From Lacticaseibacillus thailandensis DSM 22698 = JCM 13996 (GTDB taxonomy: Bacteria; Bacillota; Bacilli; Lactobacillales; Lactobacillaceae), in NCBI RefSeq assembly GCF_001312865.1, contig NZ_BBER01000001.1, positions 434,001-498,000 on the forward strand: a stretch of DNA of 64,000 bases, written 5' to 3'. The notes under the pieces were generated by a model. It saw nothing but the letters and a program-made list of their open reading frames with translations. It ran no database searches and was not told where the DNA came from. Made by a program: the position numbers and the translations under genes. Below are positions 31,655-40,225 of this stretch, in pieces (positions within the stretch are counted from its first letter, which is position 1; the number at the start of each line of letters is the position of its first letter).

Positions 31655-32621
31655 GTGTGTGCTCCTTTCGTTTCAGTCGCCAATATAGCAGTATCTGGTT
31701 AGCAATTGTGAAGATAGCCAGCATGACCAGCGCGCTGCCCACCAACCGGATGTAGTTGGTGATGTAGAAACGCCACCAGGCGATTCCGGTACCCACGGCC
31801 AGTGCCAAAATGGCACCGGGAAGGTAACTACCCACCATGTTAAAGAGATAATGGTAGCGCAATGGCCGGTCGACCGCAGCCACCTTGATGGCCGGTGTCA
31901 ACCACACGTTGAGCGCTGCGACCAGAACCAGACCAAGTGTGATCAGCGCCAGGTAGGTCAGGTACACGCCCAAATGCCGATCACGGTTACTATTGACCTG
32001 CGTTTTGGCGGCGGACAGATGCCGGTACGAAGTGGCACCTAAAATACGCTTGAGCGGTGCGTTAACGCTATGCCAATTGTCGGTATCCACCAACACTTCG
32101 ACGTTTTTGAGTTCAGGGTCGTAAGTCGTGCCCCGTGCTGAGGCATTGATAAAAACATGGTTGTTCAGGCGTGGACTAGCATCACTGCCAATTACCCCAA
32201 TAACCGATAAGTACTGACCGTTCACCTGCAAATATTTTTGGTTACTCCCAACGTACAGGTTCTCGGCCGCAGTGCGTCCAACTACGGCCACGGGAATGGT
32301 CGAATTGTAGTCAGCGGTACTAAAGAATTGGCCTGAATCCAATGGTAATTTTTGTACCTGTCCCTTTTCATAAATGTACGAGGTGGTTTTATTTACACCA
32401 AACTGGACCTGGATATTATCGATTTTGGGGTTATGTGCCAACGCGTAAACCACGCTACTAATCTTCGCGCCACTCTTGGTGGGGTAAACACGGGCCGTGG
32501 CGGATAAGCCGCCGTGGTCCAAAATATCGGCGTACTCGGACTGGTCGCGCGCACTCCAAACCAAGCCGGCGGCAACTGCTAGCAGAATGAGCAATACGTT
32601 GACCACGGTGTGTCTAAGCAA
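31641..32621 (-). CDS. orphan ABC-permease-like membrane protein (MacB/FtsX fold)
   Basis: 326 residues. One N-terminal membrane segment (VVNVLLILLAVAAGLVW), a roughly 190-residue extracytoplasmic domain (with VVGRTAAENLYVG and VIGVIGSDAS resembling MacB_PCD domains), then three membrane segments near the C-terminus. No ATPase gene is nearby, so a transport role is uncertain. TTG start with GGAGGC 6 bases upstream. Second-last gene of a minus-strand operon with rsmF. Confidence 0.65.
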   Translation of the reverse strand: MLRHTVVNVLLILLAVAAGLVWSARDQSEYADILDHGGLSATARVYPTKSGAKISSVVYALAHNPKIDNIQVQFGVNKTTSYIYEKGQVQKLPLDSGQFFSTADYNSTIPVAVVGRTAAENLYVGSNQKYLQVNGQYLSVIGVIGSDASPRLNNHVFINASARGTTYDPELKNVEVLVDTDNWHSVNAPLKRILGATSYRHLSAAKTQVNSNRDRHLGVYLTYLALITLGLVLVAALNVWLTPAIKVAAVDRPLRYHYLFNMVGSYLPGAILALAVGTGIAWWRFYITNYIRLVGSALVMLAIFTIANQILLYWRLKRKEHTRAIT

Positions 32622-32652
32622 GACGACGCCTCCTTGTCAGTTAGTTCTAAAA

Positions 32653-33387
32653 TTACGAAATTAGATAGATCTTGTCGTTCACACCGTCGAATTGCCGGTG
32701 GTACCGATTCAACTTGAGCAAGCGCCGATCCGCAGTGCGGTGCGCCAGCGACCAAAATAGTTGACTATCTGTCAGTCCGGCCCGCTCACCGACACAGAAA
32801 ATGTGTAGGTGGGGAAAATAGGTGCGGATTTGTCGCAATAACGCTGCGTCGTTGGGATCCTTATCGGGCATCCAGGACATGATGACGGCGTCAACCTGAT
32901 CACCGTAGCGCCACAGGGCCGCACTGGCAGCAAGTGGTTCGACTTTGGTCCACGGTGCCCGGCCCGTTGCGTTTTCCCGGGTCCAACTGAGGGTATCAGT
33001 GCAGATGACCGGAACGTGCCGCTGCCGTAAGCCAAAGCTAATCAGCCCATTACCCGCCCCGACTTCCAGGTAACGGTAATGCGGAAATTCGTGCACCCAG
33101 GCGTCCATCAAATCGGCCGTAATGAAGGCCCAAACGCCATAGTGGTAAGCAATGTACCACCGAAAATGCGTCAACAAATGGCTGGTTGCGCGCAACTCCC
33201 GGGCATTTGACGTTGGGCGAAACATCCAGTCGGTCGGGGCTAACCCCAAACGCGGCAACCCCGTCGCGGGGAGCTGGTGCTGGATGATGGCGTCGCGGGT
33301 AGCGCAACACGCGCGCCACTGTGCTTGCAACGCGGTCACGTCAGGATAGCGGGCAACGAGGCGCTGTAATCGTGGCCAGTACTCCAT
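32653..33387 (-). CDS. SAM-dependent methyltransferase-like protein
   Basis: 244 residues. YLEVGAGNGLISFGLRQR is a glycine-rich SAM-binding loop followed by VICTDT (acidic end of strand 2) and VDAVIMSWMPDKDPNDA. The substrate cannot be inferred. The start is 3 bases after the tautomerase stop, so translation is probably coupled. Confidence 0.65.
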   Translation of the reverse strand: MEYWPRLQRLVARYPDVTALQAQWRACCATRDAIIQHQLPATGLPRLGLAPTDWMFRPTSNARELRATSHLLTHFRWYIAYHYGVWAFITADLMDAWVHEFPHYRYLEVGAGNGLISFGLRQRHVPVICTDTLSWTRENATGRAPWTKVEPLAASAALWRYGDQVDAVIMSWMPDKDPNDAALLRQIRTYFPHLHIFCVGERAGLTDSQLFWSLAHRTADRRLLKLNRYHRQFDGVNDKIYLIS

Positions 33388-33389
33388 GC

Positions 33390-33578
33390 CTACTGTTCGT
33401 CCGACTTCAACACGCCACCGACCGCATAACGATCCTTGGCCATTTCGTTCAAAATGATGTGCACGTGTTCAGCCGGTGCGCCGGTGTTTTTGACTACGGC
33501 GGCCGTGACGTCCTGGACTAACTGCTTCAACTGTTCCTGGCTACGACCAGCAACCAACTCAATGTGTACTAATGGCAT
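33390..33578 (-). CDS. 4-oxalocrotonate tautomerase family protein
   Basis: 62 residues beginning MPLVHIELVAGRS, so Pro1 after methionine removal is the catalytic base of this superfamily; KNTGAPAEHVHIILNEM is also typical. The real substrate in lactobacilli is unknown. AAGGGG precedes the ATG. First gene of the operon, behind a promoter overlapped by a palindrome. Confidence 0.88.
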   Translation of the reverse strand: MPLVHIELVAGRSQEQLKQLVQDVTAAVVKNTGAPAEHVHIILNEMAKDRYAVGGVLKSDEQ

Positions 33579-33667
33579 GACCTAACCCCTTACGAACGCG
33601 TAGTAGCGTCGCGTACTTTCCTCATATTTGGGGCATCGTCATGGCGACAACACCCACATCAGCTACT

Positions 33668-33690
33668 ATTATACTAAAGTGGTTTAGTAT
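33668..33690 (-). promoter_or_regulatory. promoter -10 with overlapping palindromic operator
   Basis: On the minus strand TATAAT (33668-33673) overlaps a perfect inverted repeat ATACTAAA-GTGG-TTTAGTAT (33671-33690). Such placement would let a dimeric regulator block the tautomerase operon. Confidence 0.5.
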
Positions 33691-33744
33691 TGGCGACCTA
33701 TGCGCACACGCTTTACCCTTTTCCAGATTTTAGGGACGTTGCGC

Positions 33745-33750
33745 TATAAT
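33745..33750 (+). promoter_or_regulatory. -10 element of pepD
   Basis: TATAAT 45 bases upstream of the pepD start; the -35 (TTCCAG at 33721) is poor. Confidence 0.5.
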
Positions 33751-33794
33751 GAAAGGCATCTAGTCTAATCTATCAGCAAAGTCGAGGTAAAGTT

Positions 33795-35219
33795 ATGCTA
33801 CAACCACGATCATCATGTACCAGTATTTTAATTGGTAAAGGTGCATCCGCCGACGGGTCGGTCATGATCGGCCGGAATGAGGATGCGAAGGCCTCTTGGC
33901 CCAAACACTTTGTGGTTCACCCAGCGCGCACTAGCACTGATAGCCCCACCTTCACTTCTAAGGAGACTGGGGTCACCATTCCGTTGCCAGCGACAGCCCA
34001 ACAGTATACTGCCACGCCCGAATGGACTGACCAGTACGGTCTGTTTGAGGAGGACGGCATCAACGGGGCCGGGGTCGCCATGAGTGCCACGGAAAGTGCC
34101 TACGCTAACCCGCGGGTGTTGAGTTACGACCCCTTTGTTGAGCATGGAATCAACGAAGAAGCAATGGTCACCATCGTCCTGCCATACGTGGACTCAGCCG
34201 GGCTGGCGTGCAGCGGCTGGGTGCCTTGATCGAGCAGTATGGTACTGGTGAAGCTAATGGTATTTTATTTGCTGACAATCATGAAGCCTGGTACATGGAG
34301 ATTGCGACCGGTCACCATTGGCTCGCACAGCGCATTCCTGATGACGCTTATGCCGTAGCATCCAACCAGCTGAGCATCCAGGTCGTGGATCCGGACAGCG
34401 ACGACTTCATTCTGGATGCAAGCTTACTAGCCTTTGCAACCAGCAACCACTTGTGGACGGCGGGCACGCCGTTTAACTGGCGGCAAATTTTTGGTACGCG
34501 TTCAAGTCAGGACCGGATGTACAATAATCCGCGGGTCTGGGATGGCCACCGCTTGCTGACACCCAGCCAGGTAGGCTCCGATCCTGAAAGTTTTGACCAA
34601 CCTTTCATTATGCGAGCGGACCGTCCGCTACGCGTGGAGGATGCGGCGGCTGTCTTGTCGGCTCACTTTCAGGACACCCCGTTTGACCCGGTCGCGCGCA
34701 TTCCCGACCCCGTGAACGCACACCGCTATCGCCCCATCAGCTTGGCGAAGACCCAAGAAAGCCACGTCCTGCAGTTACGTCAGCACTTACCGGCGGCCGT
34801 GGCGAATATTCACTGGTTGGCGATGGGCGTTGCGGCTGAAAGTCAGTACGTGCTTCTACGCTGGTGCCGATACCACACCCGACTCCTACCAGCGCGGTGC
34901 CTTACCCGCCAGTTTGGATTCAGCGTATTGGCAGTACAAGTTGGCGGGAGTATTGGTTGACGCCCACTGGCAACGGTTCAGTTCGCGTATGGTCAAAACG
35001 CAAGAAACTGTGTGGGCCCAGCTACTTGCCCACCTGCACGCCAGTGATGTGGCTGCGGCCAAACTCACCGACAACACCGCGCTGACGGTCCTGGCGAACC
35101 GTAGCAATGCGGAACGCGCAGAACTGGCGGCACACGCTTGGCGGGACCTAACTATGGGGCTGTTGAGTGACAGCACGGATGACGCACCACTCAACTTCAC
35201 GGTGGACCCACAATTGTAA
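33795..35219 (+). CDS. pepD: C69-family dipeptidase PepD, frameshifted as read
   Basis: About 475 residues. Ntn-hydrolase fold with nucleophile Cys8 (SSCTSILIGKGASADGS), which must be exposed by removing the first seven residues; GRNEDAKASWPKHF, GVAMSATESAYANPRVL, EANGILFADNHEAWYMEI and the YAVASNQLSI block are those of lactobacillus PepD. It splits dipeptides in the cytosol. One C is missing near 34199 (before RAGVQRLG), and about two bases near 34852, where a CCC read as C would restore VPFYAGADTTP. GAGG precedes the ATG. Confidence 0.92.
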
Positions 35220-35241
35220 CGTCAGCACTGATGTAATAATC

Positions 35242-35279
35242 AAAGAAGCCTGAACGGCACACACCGTTCAGGCTTCTTT
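35242..35279. terminator. bidirectional terminator between pepD and lpdD
   Basis: AAAGAAGCCTGAACGG pairs perfectly with CCGTTCAGGCTTCTTT around a 6-base loop; A and T flanks allow use from both sides. Confidence 0.88.
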
Positions 35280-35291
35280 GGCATATTCAGC

Positions 35292-35729
35292 TTATTGCTT
35301 GTGGTCGCCATGATGGTGGCCAGGGGCAAAGGTTTCCACTGGCTTCGCGACTGGATGTGCCACAATCCAGTCCCGCACCTCTTCACCCAAAGTCCGGGCC
35401 ATTTTGGTGGCCACCTTCATTTGGGCCGGCGTGATGCTGTTAACGTGCATACCGCTGACGATGAAGGCGTTACTTTGCAGTACAGGCCGAATGACGCTAG
35501 CCAGGGCGTGGGTCAGCACCCGTTCTTGGTGGACGTGGCCCGGCCGACTCGGCATGTTGATGTCTTGGGGGGCCTGCGTCTGGCTGACGGCGGTCACCAC
35601 GCCGTAGTGCAACACATCGCCACCAACCAGTTGAATCAACAGGTCTTGACTTTGGCGTTCCACGACGGCGAACATCGTGTAGTCTTCCATGGTGACACTA
35701 AAGGTAATACTCTCTCCCAGTTTAGTCAC
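35292..35729 (-). CDS. lpdD: LpdD, small subunit/chaperone of gallate decarboxylase
   Basis: 145 residues, the length of L. plantarum LpdD (441 bp gene). DYTMFAVVERQSQDLLIQLVGGD and GHVHQERVLTHALASVI fit that family; the tail is His-rich (APGHHHGDHK). In L. plantarum LpdD is encoded with the UbiX-like LpdB, and recent annotation treats it as a prenylated-flavin chaperone. Its start overlaps the lpdB stop in an ATGA. Confidence 0.82.
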   Translation of the reverse strand: MTKLGESITFSVTMEDYTMFAVVERQSQDLLIQLVGGDVLHYGVVTAVSQTQAPQDINMPSRPGHVHQERVLTHALASVIRPVLQSNAFIVSGMHVNSITPAQMKVATKMARTLGEEVRDWIVAHPVAKPVETFAPGHHHGDHKQ

Positions 35730-36334
35730 GGTTCTGGGCCTCCTTTTTTTGCGGCTTGCTTAGCTGCAGCTAACCCCTGCCACCGGTCACCGGCGTCATT
35801 ACGGATGTGCAGGTGGTCCAACAACTTCATCGTGTTGTGGTTGATCAAGTCATCAATAGTCTTGGGGCGGTTGTAAAAGGCCGGAATCGGGGGAATAATT
35901 TCCACGCCCATTCGACTCAACTTGAGCATGTTTTCCAGGTGAATCTGGTTAAACGGTGATTCACGCGGCACAACAATCAACTGACGCCGCTCCTTCAAGG
36001 TCACGTCAGCCGCCCGAGCAATCAGGTTGTCACCCAGCCCGGTCGCCACCGCGGCGATGGTCTTCATGCTGGCAGGCACAATGACCATGCCGTCATGCAT
36101 AAAACTGCCGCTGGCAATAGTGGCGCCCATGTCGTTGGGATTGTACGTATAATCCGCCAACTGCTCGACGTCGGTCAACGTGTAGCCGGTACCCTCGACG
36201 GACAGGTTTTCCCGAGCCCACTTACTCATCACGAGGTGGGTTTCCACGTCGGGTTCGGCGTGCAAAGCTGCCAGTAATGATAACGCGTAGATGGTGCCTG
36301 ATGCACCCGAAACCCCAATAACGATTTTCTTCAT
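35726..36334 (-). CDS. lpdB: UbiX-like flavin prenyltransferase LpdB
   Basis: 202 residues. GVSGASGTIYALSLL binds FMN; VPASMKTIAAVATG and the long PRESPFNQIHLENMLKL block with IIPPIPAFYNRP complete the UbiX family signature. It makes the prenylated FMN needed by the UbiD-type decarboxylase LpdC. Start at 36334 chosen because AAAGGAG is well placed; an upstream in-frame extension to 36427 lacks one. Confidence 0.9.
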   Translation of the reverse strand: MKKIVIGVSGASGTIYALSLLAALHAEPDVETHLVMSKWARENLSVEGTGYTLTDVEQLADYTYNPNDMGATIASGSFMHDGMVIVPASMKTIAAVATGLGDNLIARAADVTLKERRQLIVVPRESPFNQIHLENMLKLSRMGVEIIPPIPAFYNRPKTIDDLINHNTMKLLDHLHIRNDAGDRWQGLAAAKQAAKKGGPEP

Positions 36335-36464
36335 GTTGATGCGCTCCTTTGAATGAGTGCTACCGGTCGCAGTGGGACCAACTACACTCGTTATCTTAAT
36401 CATACCAGCACCGTCATCCCAACGCACGCCGGTATTTTATGTAGACGCAGCGTGCCGGTCATGT

Positions 36465-36513
36465 GCAAAGAAGCTACTGCTCACCCGCTCGGGTTAGCAA
36501 TAGCTTCTGCGCA
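36465..36513 (-). promoter_or_regulatory. intercistronic hairpin lpdC-lpdB
   Basis: GAAGCTACTGCT (36470) pairs with AGCAATAGCTTC (36496) on a longer partly paired stem, in the 273-base gap between lpdC and lpdB. The trailing U stretch is short, so partial termination or mRNA processing is possible. Confidence 0.45.
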
Positions 36514-36607
36514 CTGCCGATTGTTTGGTGAATCCACAAAGGTGGGGCCACCAAACAACACGCCGCGCGACGTTCATTTGTTAACGGTTATTTGTTGCGT
36601 GGTCAAG

Positions 36608-38086
36608 TTATTCTTTGGTCCAGTCTTCCCAGTTGGCCACTTCCATGAATGGTGCCCGCTGGAACTGGTCCTTCATGTCGTGTGGGTAGGTACCGTCGAG
36701 GATCAACTTGGAGCTCATCCCCCGTGTCCGGATCGACTTCGGGTCGTATTCAGGACGTTCGGATGGGTCCAGCGGGTGGTTCCGTAAGCCCGTCAATACC
36801 TGGATATCCATGTCGGCCTGGAACCGGGTGTTGATGGTCCACATAACGTCGTTCCAATCAAAGATGTCGACATCTTCATCAACCAGGATGACCGTCTTGA
36901 GTTCCTTGAACGCGGAGAAAGCCAATAGGGCTGCCTGACGTTGAATCCCATCGTCGTTATCACTATCCTTGTGAATCTGCATGATGGTCATCAGCTTACC
37001 ACCACCAGCTGGCGGGTTGTAAACGTTCGTGACCACGCCAGGAATAGCGTTGTCGACCAGGTTCAGGATGGATGCTTCCGTCGGGATCCCGGCCATAGAG
37101 ACGTGTTCCTCGGATGGACCAATCGTGGTCTGCACGATTGGGTTGTCCTTCCGGTGCGTCACGGCCTTGATCTTCACTACGTGCACGGCCGGGTTAGCCT
37201 GACCGTTGTAGCCAGGGAATTCTGGCATGGCAAAGCCGGAGTTCGTGTTGATGTCTTCCTGCATGGACGTGTTAGGCATGATTTCCGCTTCCACGATCCA
37301 TTCAGCACGGGCGATTCCCTGTTCGTGAACAGCTACCCCATCAACCAGTTCGACAGCCTGCTGACGCAGCGAACCGGCAATTGAGAGTTCGTCGTAACCA
37401 AGTGGTGTGGTCGGCGGCTCAAAGGTCGTGGCAATTGGGACGATTGGGTCCAAACCAATCGAAATAGTAATTGGCATTGGTTCGTTCTTGGCTTCGTATT
37501 CCTTCAGGAAGGCGCCGATGTGACGGCCACCCGGCATGATGTACATCCCAATGGTGTCCTTGTCTTCCAGCACCATCCGGTGAATGGTCACGTCGTGCTG
37601 GGTACCATCAGGCGAAGACCCACGGACAACCCCCATCGTGATGTATGGGCCGGCATCGTCGGGTGTGTTGGTCGGTGCGGCCAGCAGGGTCCGGATGTCA
37701 AAGTCATCGTCGGTAGCCAGGTGTACGACTTCTTGGGCGGGCGCATCGGCCTTACCCACGGTCACGGGCTGAATTGGTGTCTTGACAGCTTCGTTGAGCA
37801 CGTGGCCCAAGTTGTGCCAGTCCTGGTGCATCAAGGCACCAACACGACGACGACTGGCCAGTACCCCGATGAGCACCCGTGAGTGCGGGAAGCCCTTGAC
37901 GTTGTTGAACATCATGGCTGGACCTTCCTTAGTGGGCCGCTTCACGGTCCCACCGGCACCGATATAACGGTAAACGCCGGCTAGTTGCGCTTCAGGGTCG
38001 ATTTCTTTGTTGGTCTCCAGGTACTGACCTGGCATGGCCTTCAGTTCTTCGAGGGCTGAACGCAAATCGTATTTCTTTGTGGTCAT
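36608..38086 (-). CDS. lpdC: gallate/protocatechuate decarboxylase catalytic subunit LpdC (UbiD family)
   Basis: 492 residues, like the 490 of L. plantarum LpdC. UbiD fold: GVYRYIGAGGTVKRPT, VTIHRMVLEDKDTIGMYI, IPIATTFEPPTTPLGYDELSIAGSLR-type substrate loop, GIARAEWIVEAEIMP and the DEDVDIFDWNDVMWTINTR block near the C-terminus. It non-oxidatively decarboxylates hydroxybenzoates such as gallate to pyrogallol using prenylated FMN from LpdB. Start 38086 has GGAGGC upstream, whereas the longer frame does not. Confidence 0.9.
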   Translation of the reverse strand: MTTKKYDLRSALEELKAMPGQYLETNKEIDPEAQLAGVYRYIGAGGTVKRPTKEGPAMMFNNVKGFPHSRVLIGVLASRRRVGALMHQDWHNLGHVLNEAVKTPIQPVTVGKADAPAQEVVHLATDDDFDIRTLLAAPTNTPDDAGPYITMGVVRGSSPDGTQHDVTIHRMVLEDKDTIGMYIMPGGRHIGAFLKEYEAKNEPMPITISIGLDPIVPIATTFEPPTTPLGYDELSIAGSLRQQAVELVDGVAVHEQGIARAEWIVEAEIMPNTSMQEDINTNSGFAMPEFPGYNGQANPAVHVVKIKAVTHRKDNPIVQTTIGPSEEHVSMAGIPTEASILNLVDNAIPGVVTNVYNPPAGGGKLMTIMQIHKDSDNDDGIQRQAALLAFSAFKELKTVILVDEDVDIFDWNDVMWTINTRFQADMDIQVLTGLRNHPLDPSERPEYDPKSIRTRGMSSKLILDGTYPHDMKDQFQRAPFMEVANWEDWTKE

Positions 38087-38177
38087 ACTCTTTGCCTCCA
38101 AAATGGAATGTTTTGCTGTTTGCACTGGTTATTATCTGCCCGCATCATCAACCGAACAATTCATCTTGGCAACCCGC

Positions 38178-38196
38178 TTATTCCGGATTGGAATAA
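38178..38196. promoter_or_regulatory. LysR-type (T-N11-A) site upstream of lpdC
   Basis: Perfect palindrome TTATTCC-GGATT-GGAATAA, which satisfies the T-N11-A rule of LysR boxes, in the gap between the LysR gene and lpdC. The half-site TATTCC also occurs twice upstream of the regulator itself (39128 and 39154). Confidence 0.5.
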
Positions 38197-38209
38197 TGGC
38201 CGTAGCTCG

Positions 38210-39104
38210 TTACTCAGCGTAATCCTGGCGGTGTTGTTCTGCGTAACGCCAAAACCGGTCGCTGGCCTGTGAGTGTGGTCCCACACGGCGCCGCACGAAG
38301 GCTAAATGACTGACAACTTTTTCATCTAAAGGAATTTTCACGACGTGCGGATAATCCTCCGTTCGCACGGTCTTGTTCATCATGATGGATACCCCCATCC
38401 CCTTGTTAACGAGTTGCAAGACCAAGTCGATGCGTTGTCCTTCATAGGTAATGGTCGGACTAAAGTCGGCGTCACGAACCAACCGCATGATCGGGCTAAA
38501 GAGGTTGGTTTCCTTGCCCAGCATCAAAAAAATTTTGCCCGCGCAACTGGCTCACGCTGATGTGCTTAGCCGTGGCGAGTTCACTAGTATCCGGTACCAC
38601 GGCGACGAAGTGGTCCACCTCACCCGTAATCATGGCGTAGTCCGTCTGGTGGTCCACAAAGGTGCGCAAAAACACGATGTCACTCGTGCCGTCATCTAAT
38701 GACGGTAAGAGGGCATAACTTTCCCCCTCCGTGAAGTGTAATTCGATATCAGGGTTGGCCCGCTGAAATTCAGTAATCATGCCCAGCGCACGGTAATCGG
38801 ACACGGACGGAATGGCACGAATGTTGAGTGTTTGATTTGCCACGTCGCGGTCCACGTTGAGTTGACGCGTCATTTCATCGTAATTGTTCAAAATGTTCCG
38901 GGCGTACTGCAATACCGTCGTGCCCGCAGGGGTCAACGTGATGGTGCGGTGCGCCCGCACGAAGAGCTGCGTTTCTAATTCTTTTTCCATCGAGAGGATG
39001 TGTTTTGACACGGTGGCTTGGGTGGTAAACAACGCCGCGGCGGTTTCCGTATAGTTTAAGGTGTGGGCCAAATTAACAAAGGTCCGTAATTTACGAATGT
39101 CCAT
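38210..39104 (-). CDS. LysR-type transcriptional regulator next to lpd genes, frameshifted as read
   Basis: About 297 residues. N-terminal winged helix MDIRKLRTFVNLAHTLNYTETAAALFTTQATVSKHI, then a periplasmic-binding-protein-like effector domain (LNIRAIPSVSDYRALGM .. ). One extra base lies in the A run at about 38525-38532, splitting the effector domain. It is located immediately upstream of lpdC on the same strand and probably activates the lpd genes in response to phenolic acids, as the LysR-type TanR does for tannin genes in L. plantarum (inference by analogy). GAGGGTG precedes the ATG at 39104. Confidence 0.82.
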
Positions 39105-39127
39105 AGACACCCTCACTTTCAATCTAG

Positions 39128-39159
39128 TATTCCCCAGTGGTATGCGTCACTGGTATTCC
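39128..39159. promoter_or_regulatory. candidate LysR autoregulatory site
   Basis: TATTCC (39128) and TATTCC (39154) flank a palindrome CCAGTG-GTATGCGT-CACTGG (39134-39153), 24 bases upstream of the LysR start and within the divergent region to the DUF554 gene. Confidence 0.4.
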
Positions 39160-39376
39160 ATTTGCGAATAACTTTACCATAAAACTGAATTGTTTCCGAA
39201 CTATGTCGCATTGTAGACTATTCAACGTTGCCACGGGCTGGGCCCGTGTCTACCGTATGAGCACTACTACTCATAAGGCGTGGTTGCGAGCCGAGTTCTG
39301 AATCGACGTACCTACAGGTCACGTGGGAGGTCTTCCCCGCGCCGCGTACTTCAACATTTAAAGGAGGCCTCGAATT

Positions 39377-40111
39377 ATGCCAATTGGTGTAATTATCGAT
39401 GCACTGTCGGTTTTAGTCGGCGGTATATTTGGTACCATTGCGGGCAAGTACATGTCCGAAAACTTTAAGAAGCAGATCAACATGATCTTTGGTGCGTGTT
39501 CCATGGGGATGGGGATTTATGCCATCGCCCCAATGAAGAACATGCCCGCGGTTATCTTTGCTTTGATTATCGGTACCGGGTTTGGGTTAGTAATTCACTT
39601 CGGTGACGGTGTGAACAAAGGTGCGGCGTTGATGCAGCGCGGTATTTCTAAGTTCATCCACGGTAGTGAAAACGGCGAGATGTCGCGGGAAGAATTTATG
39701 GCCAGTGTTGTGACCATCATCGTGCTCTTCTGTGCCAGTGGTACCGGGATCTATGGTGCCCTGACTGAAGGGATGACCGGTGATGCGTCCATCCTGATTT
39801 CCAAGGCTATCCTGGACTTCTTTACCGCCGCCATCTTTGCGACGAACTTGGGTGCCGTGGTGTCAGTGATTGCAATCCCGCAATTTATCGTCTTGTTCAT
39901 TCTGTACTTGATTGCGGGCTACGTGTTCCCACTGACCACCCCAGCAATGATCGCCGACTTCAAGGCTGCTGGTGGTTTCCTGATGTTGGCCACCGGTTTC
40001 CGGATGGTGCAAGTCAAGATGTTCCCGACCGCCGATATGATTCCGGCAATGGTCTTCGCTATGCCCGTCAGTTGGGCGTGGACGAACTGGATTGCCCCAC
40101 TACTGAAATAG
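39377..40111 (+). CDS. DUF554 family membrane protein
   Basis: 244 residues, six to seven hydrophobic segments, with VIIDALSVLVGGIFGTIAG at the N-terminus and AIAPMKNMPAVIFALIIGTGFG, ILDFFTAAIFATNLGAVV and FRMVQVKMFPTADMIPA typical of DUF554. No established function, though a transport role is plausible. AAAGGAGG precedes the ATG. It diverges from the LysR gene, which suggests but does not prove involvement in hydroxybenzoate uptake. Confidence 0.82.
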   Translation: MPIGVIIDALSVLVGGIFGTIAGKYMSENFKKQINMIFGACSMGMGIYAIAPMKNMPAVIFALIIGTGFGLVIHFGDGVNKGAALMQRGISKFIHGSENGEMSREEFMASVVTIIVLFCASGTGIYGALTEGMTGDASILISKAILDFFTAAIFATNLGAVVSVIAIPQFIVLFILYLIAGYVFPLTTPAMIADFKAAGGFLMLATGFRMVQVKMFPTADMIPAMVFAMPVSWAWTNWIAPLLK

Positions 40112-40134
40112 TTTGACCAGTTTAATGTGTGCAT

Positions 40135-40168
40135 AAAAGCCGTCAACGTGTAGTTGGCGGCTTTTTGG
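40135..40168 (+). terminator. terminator of the DUF554 gene
   Basis: AAAAGCCGTCAAC pairs with GTTGGCGGCTTTTT, 5-base loop, T tract following. Confidence 0.8.
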
Positions 40169-40225
40169 TTACAACGGCGTGCCTTGGTGCAGGAAAGCAG
40201 GCATCACGCCGCGTTTACCTACGCA

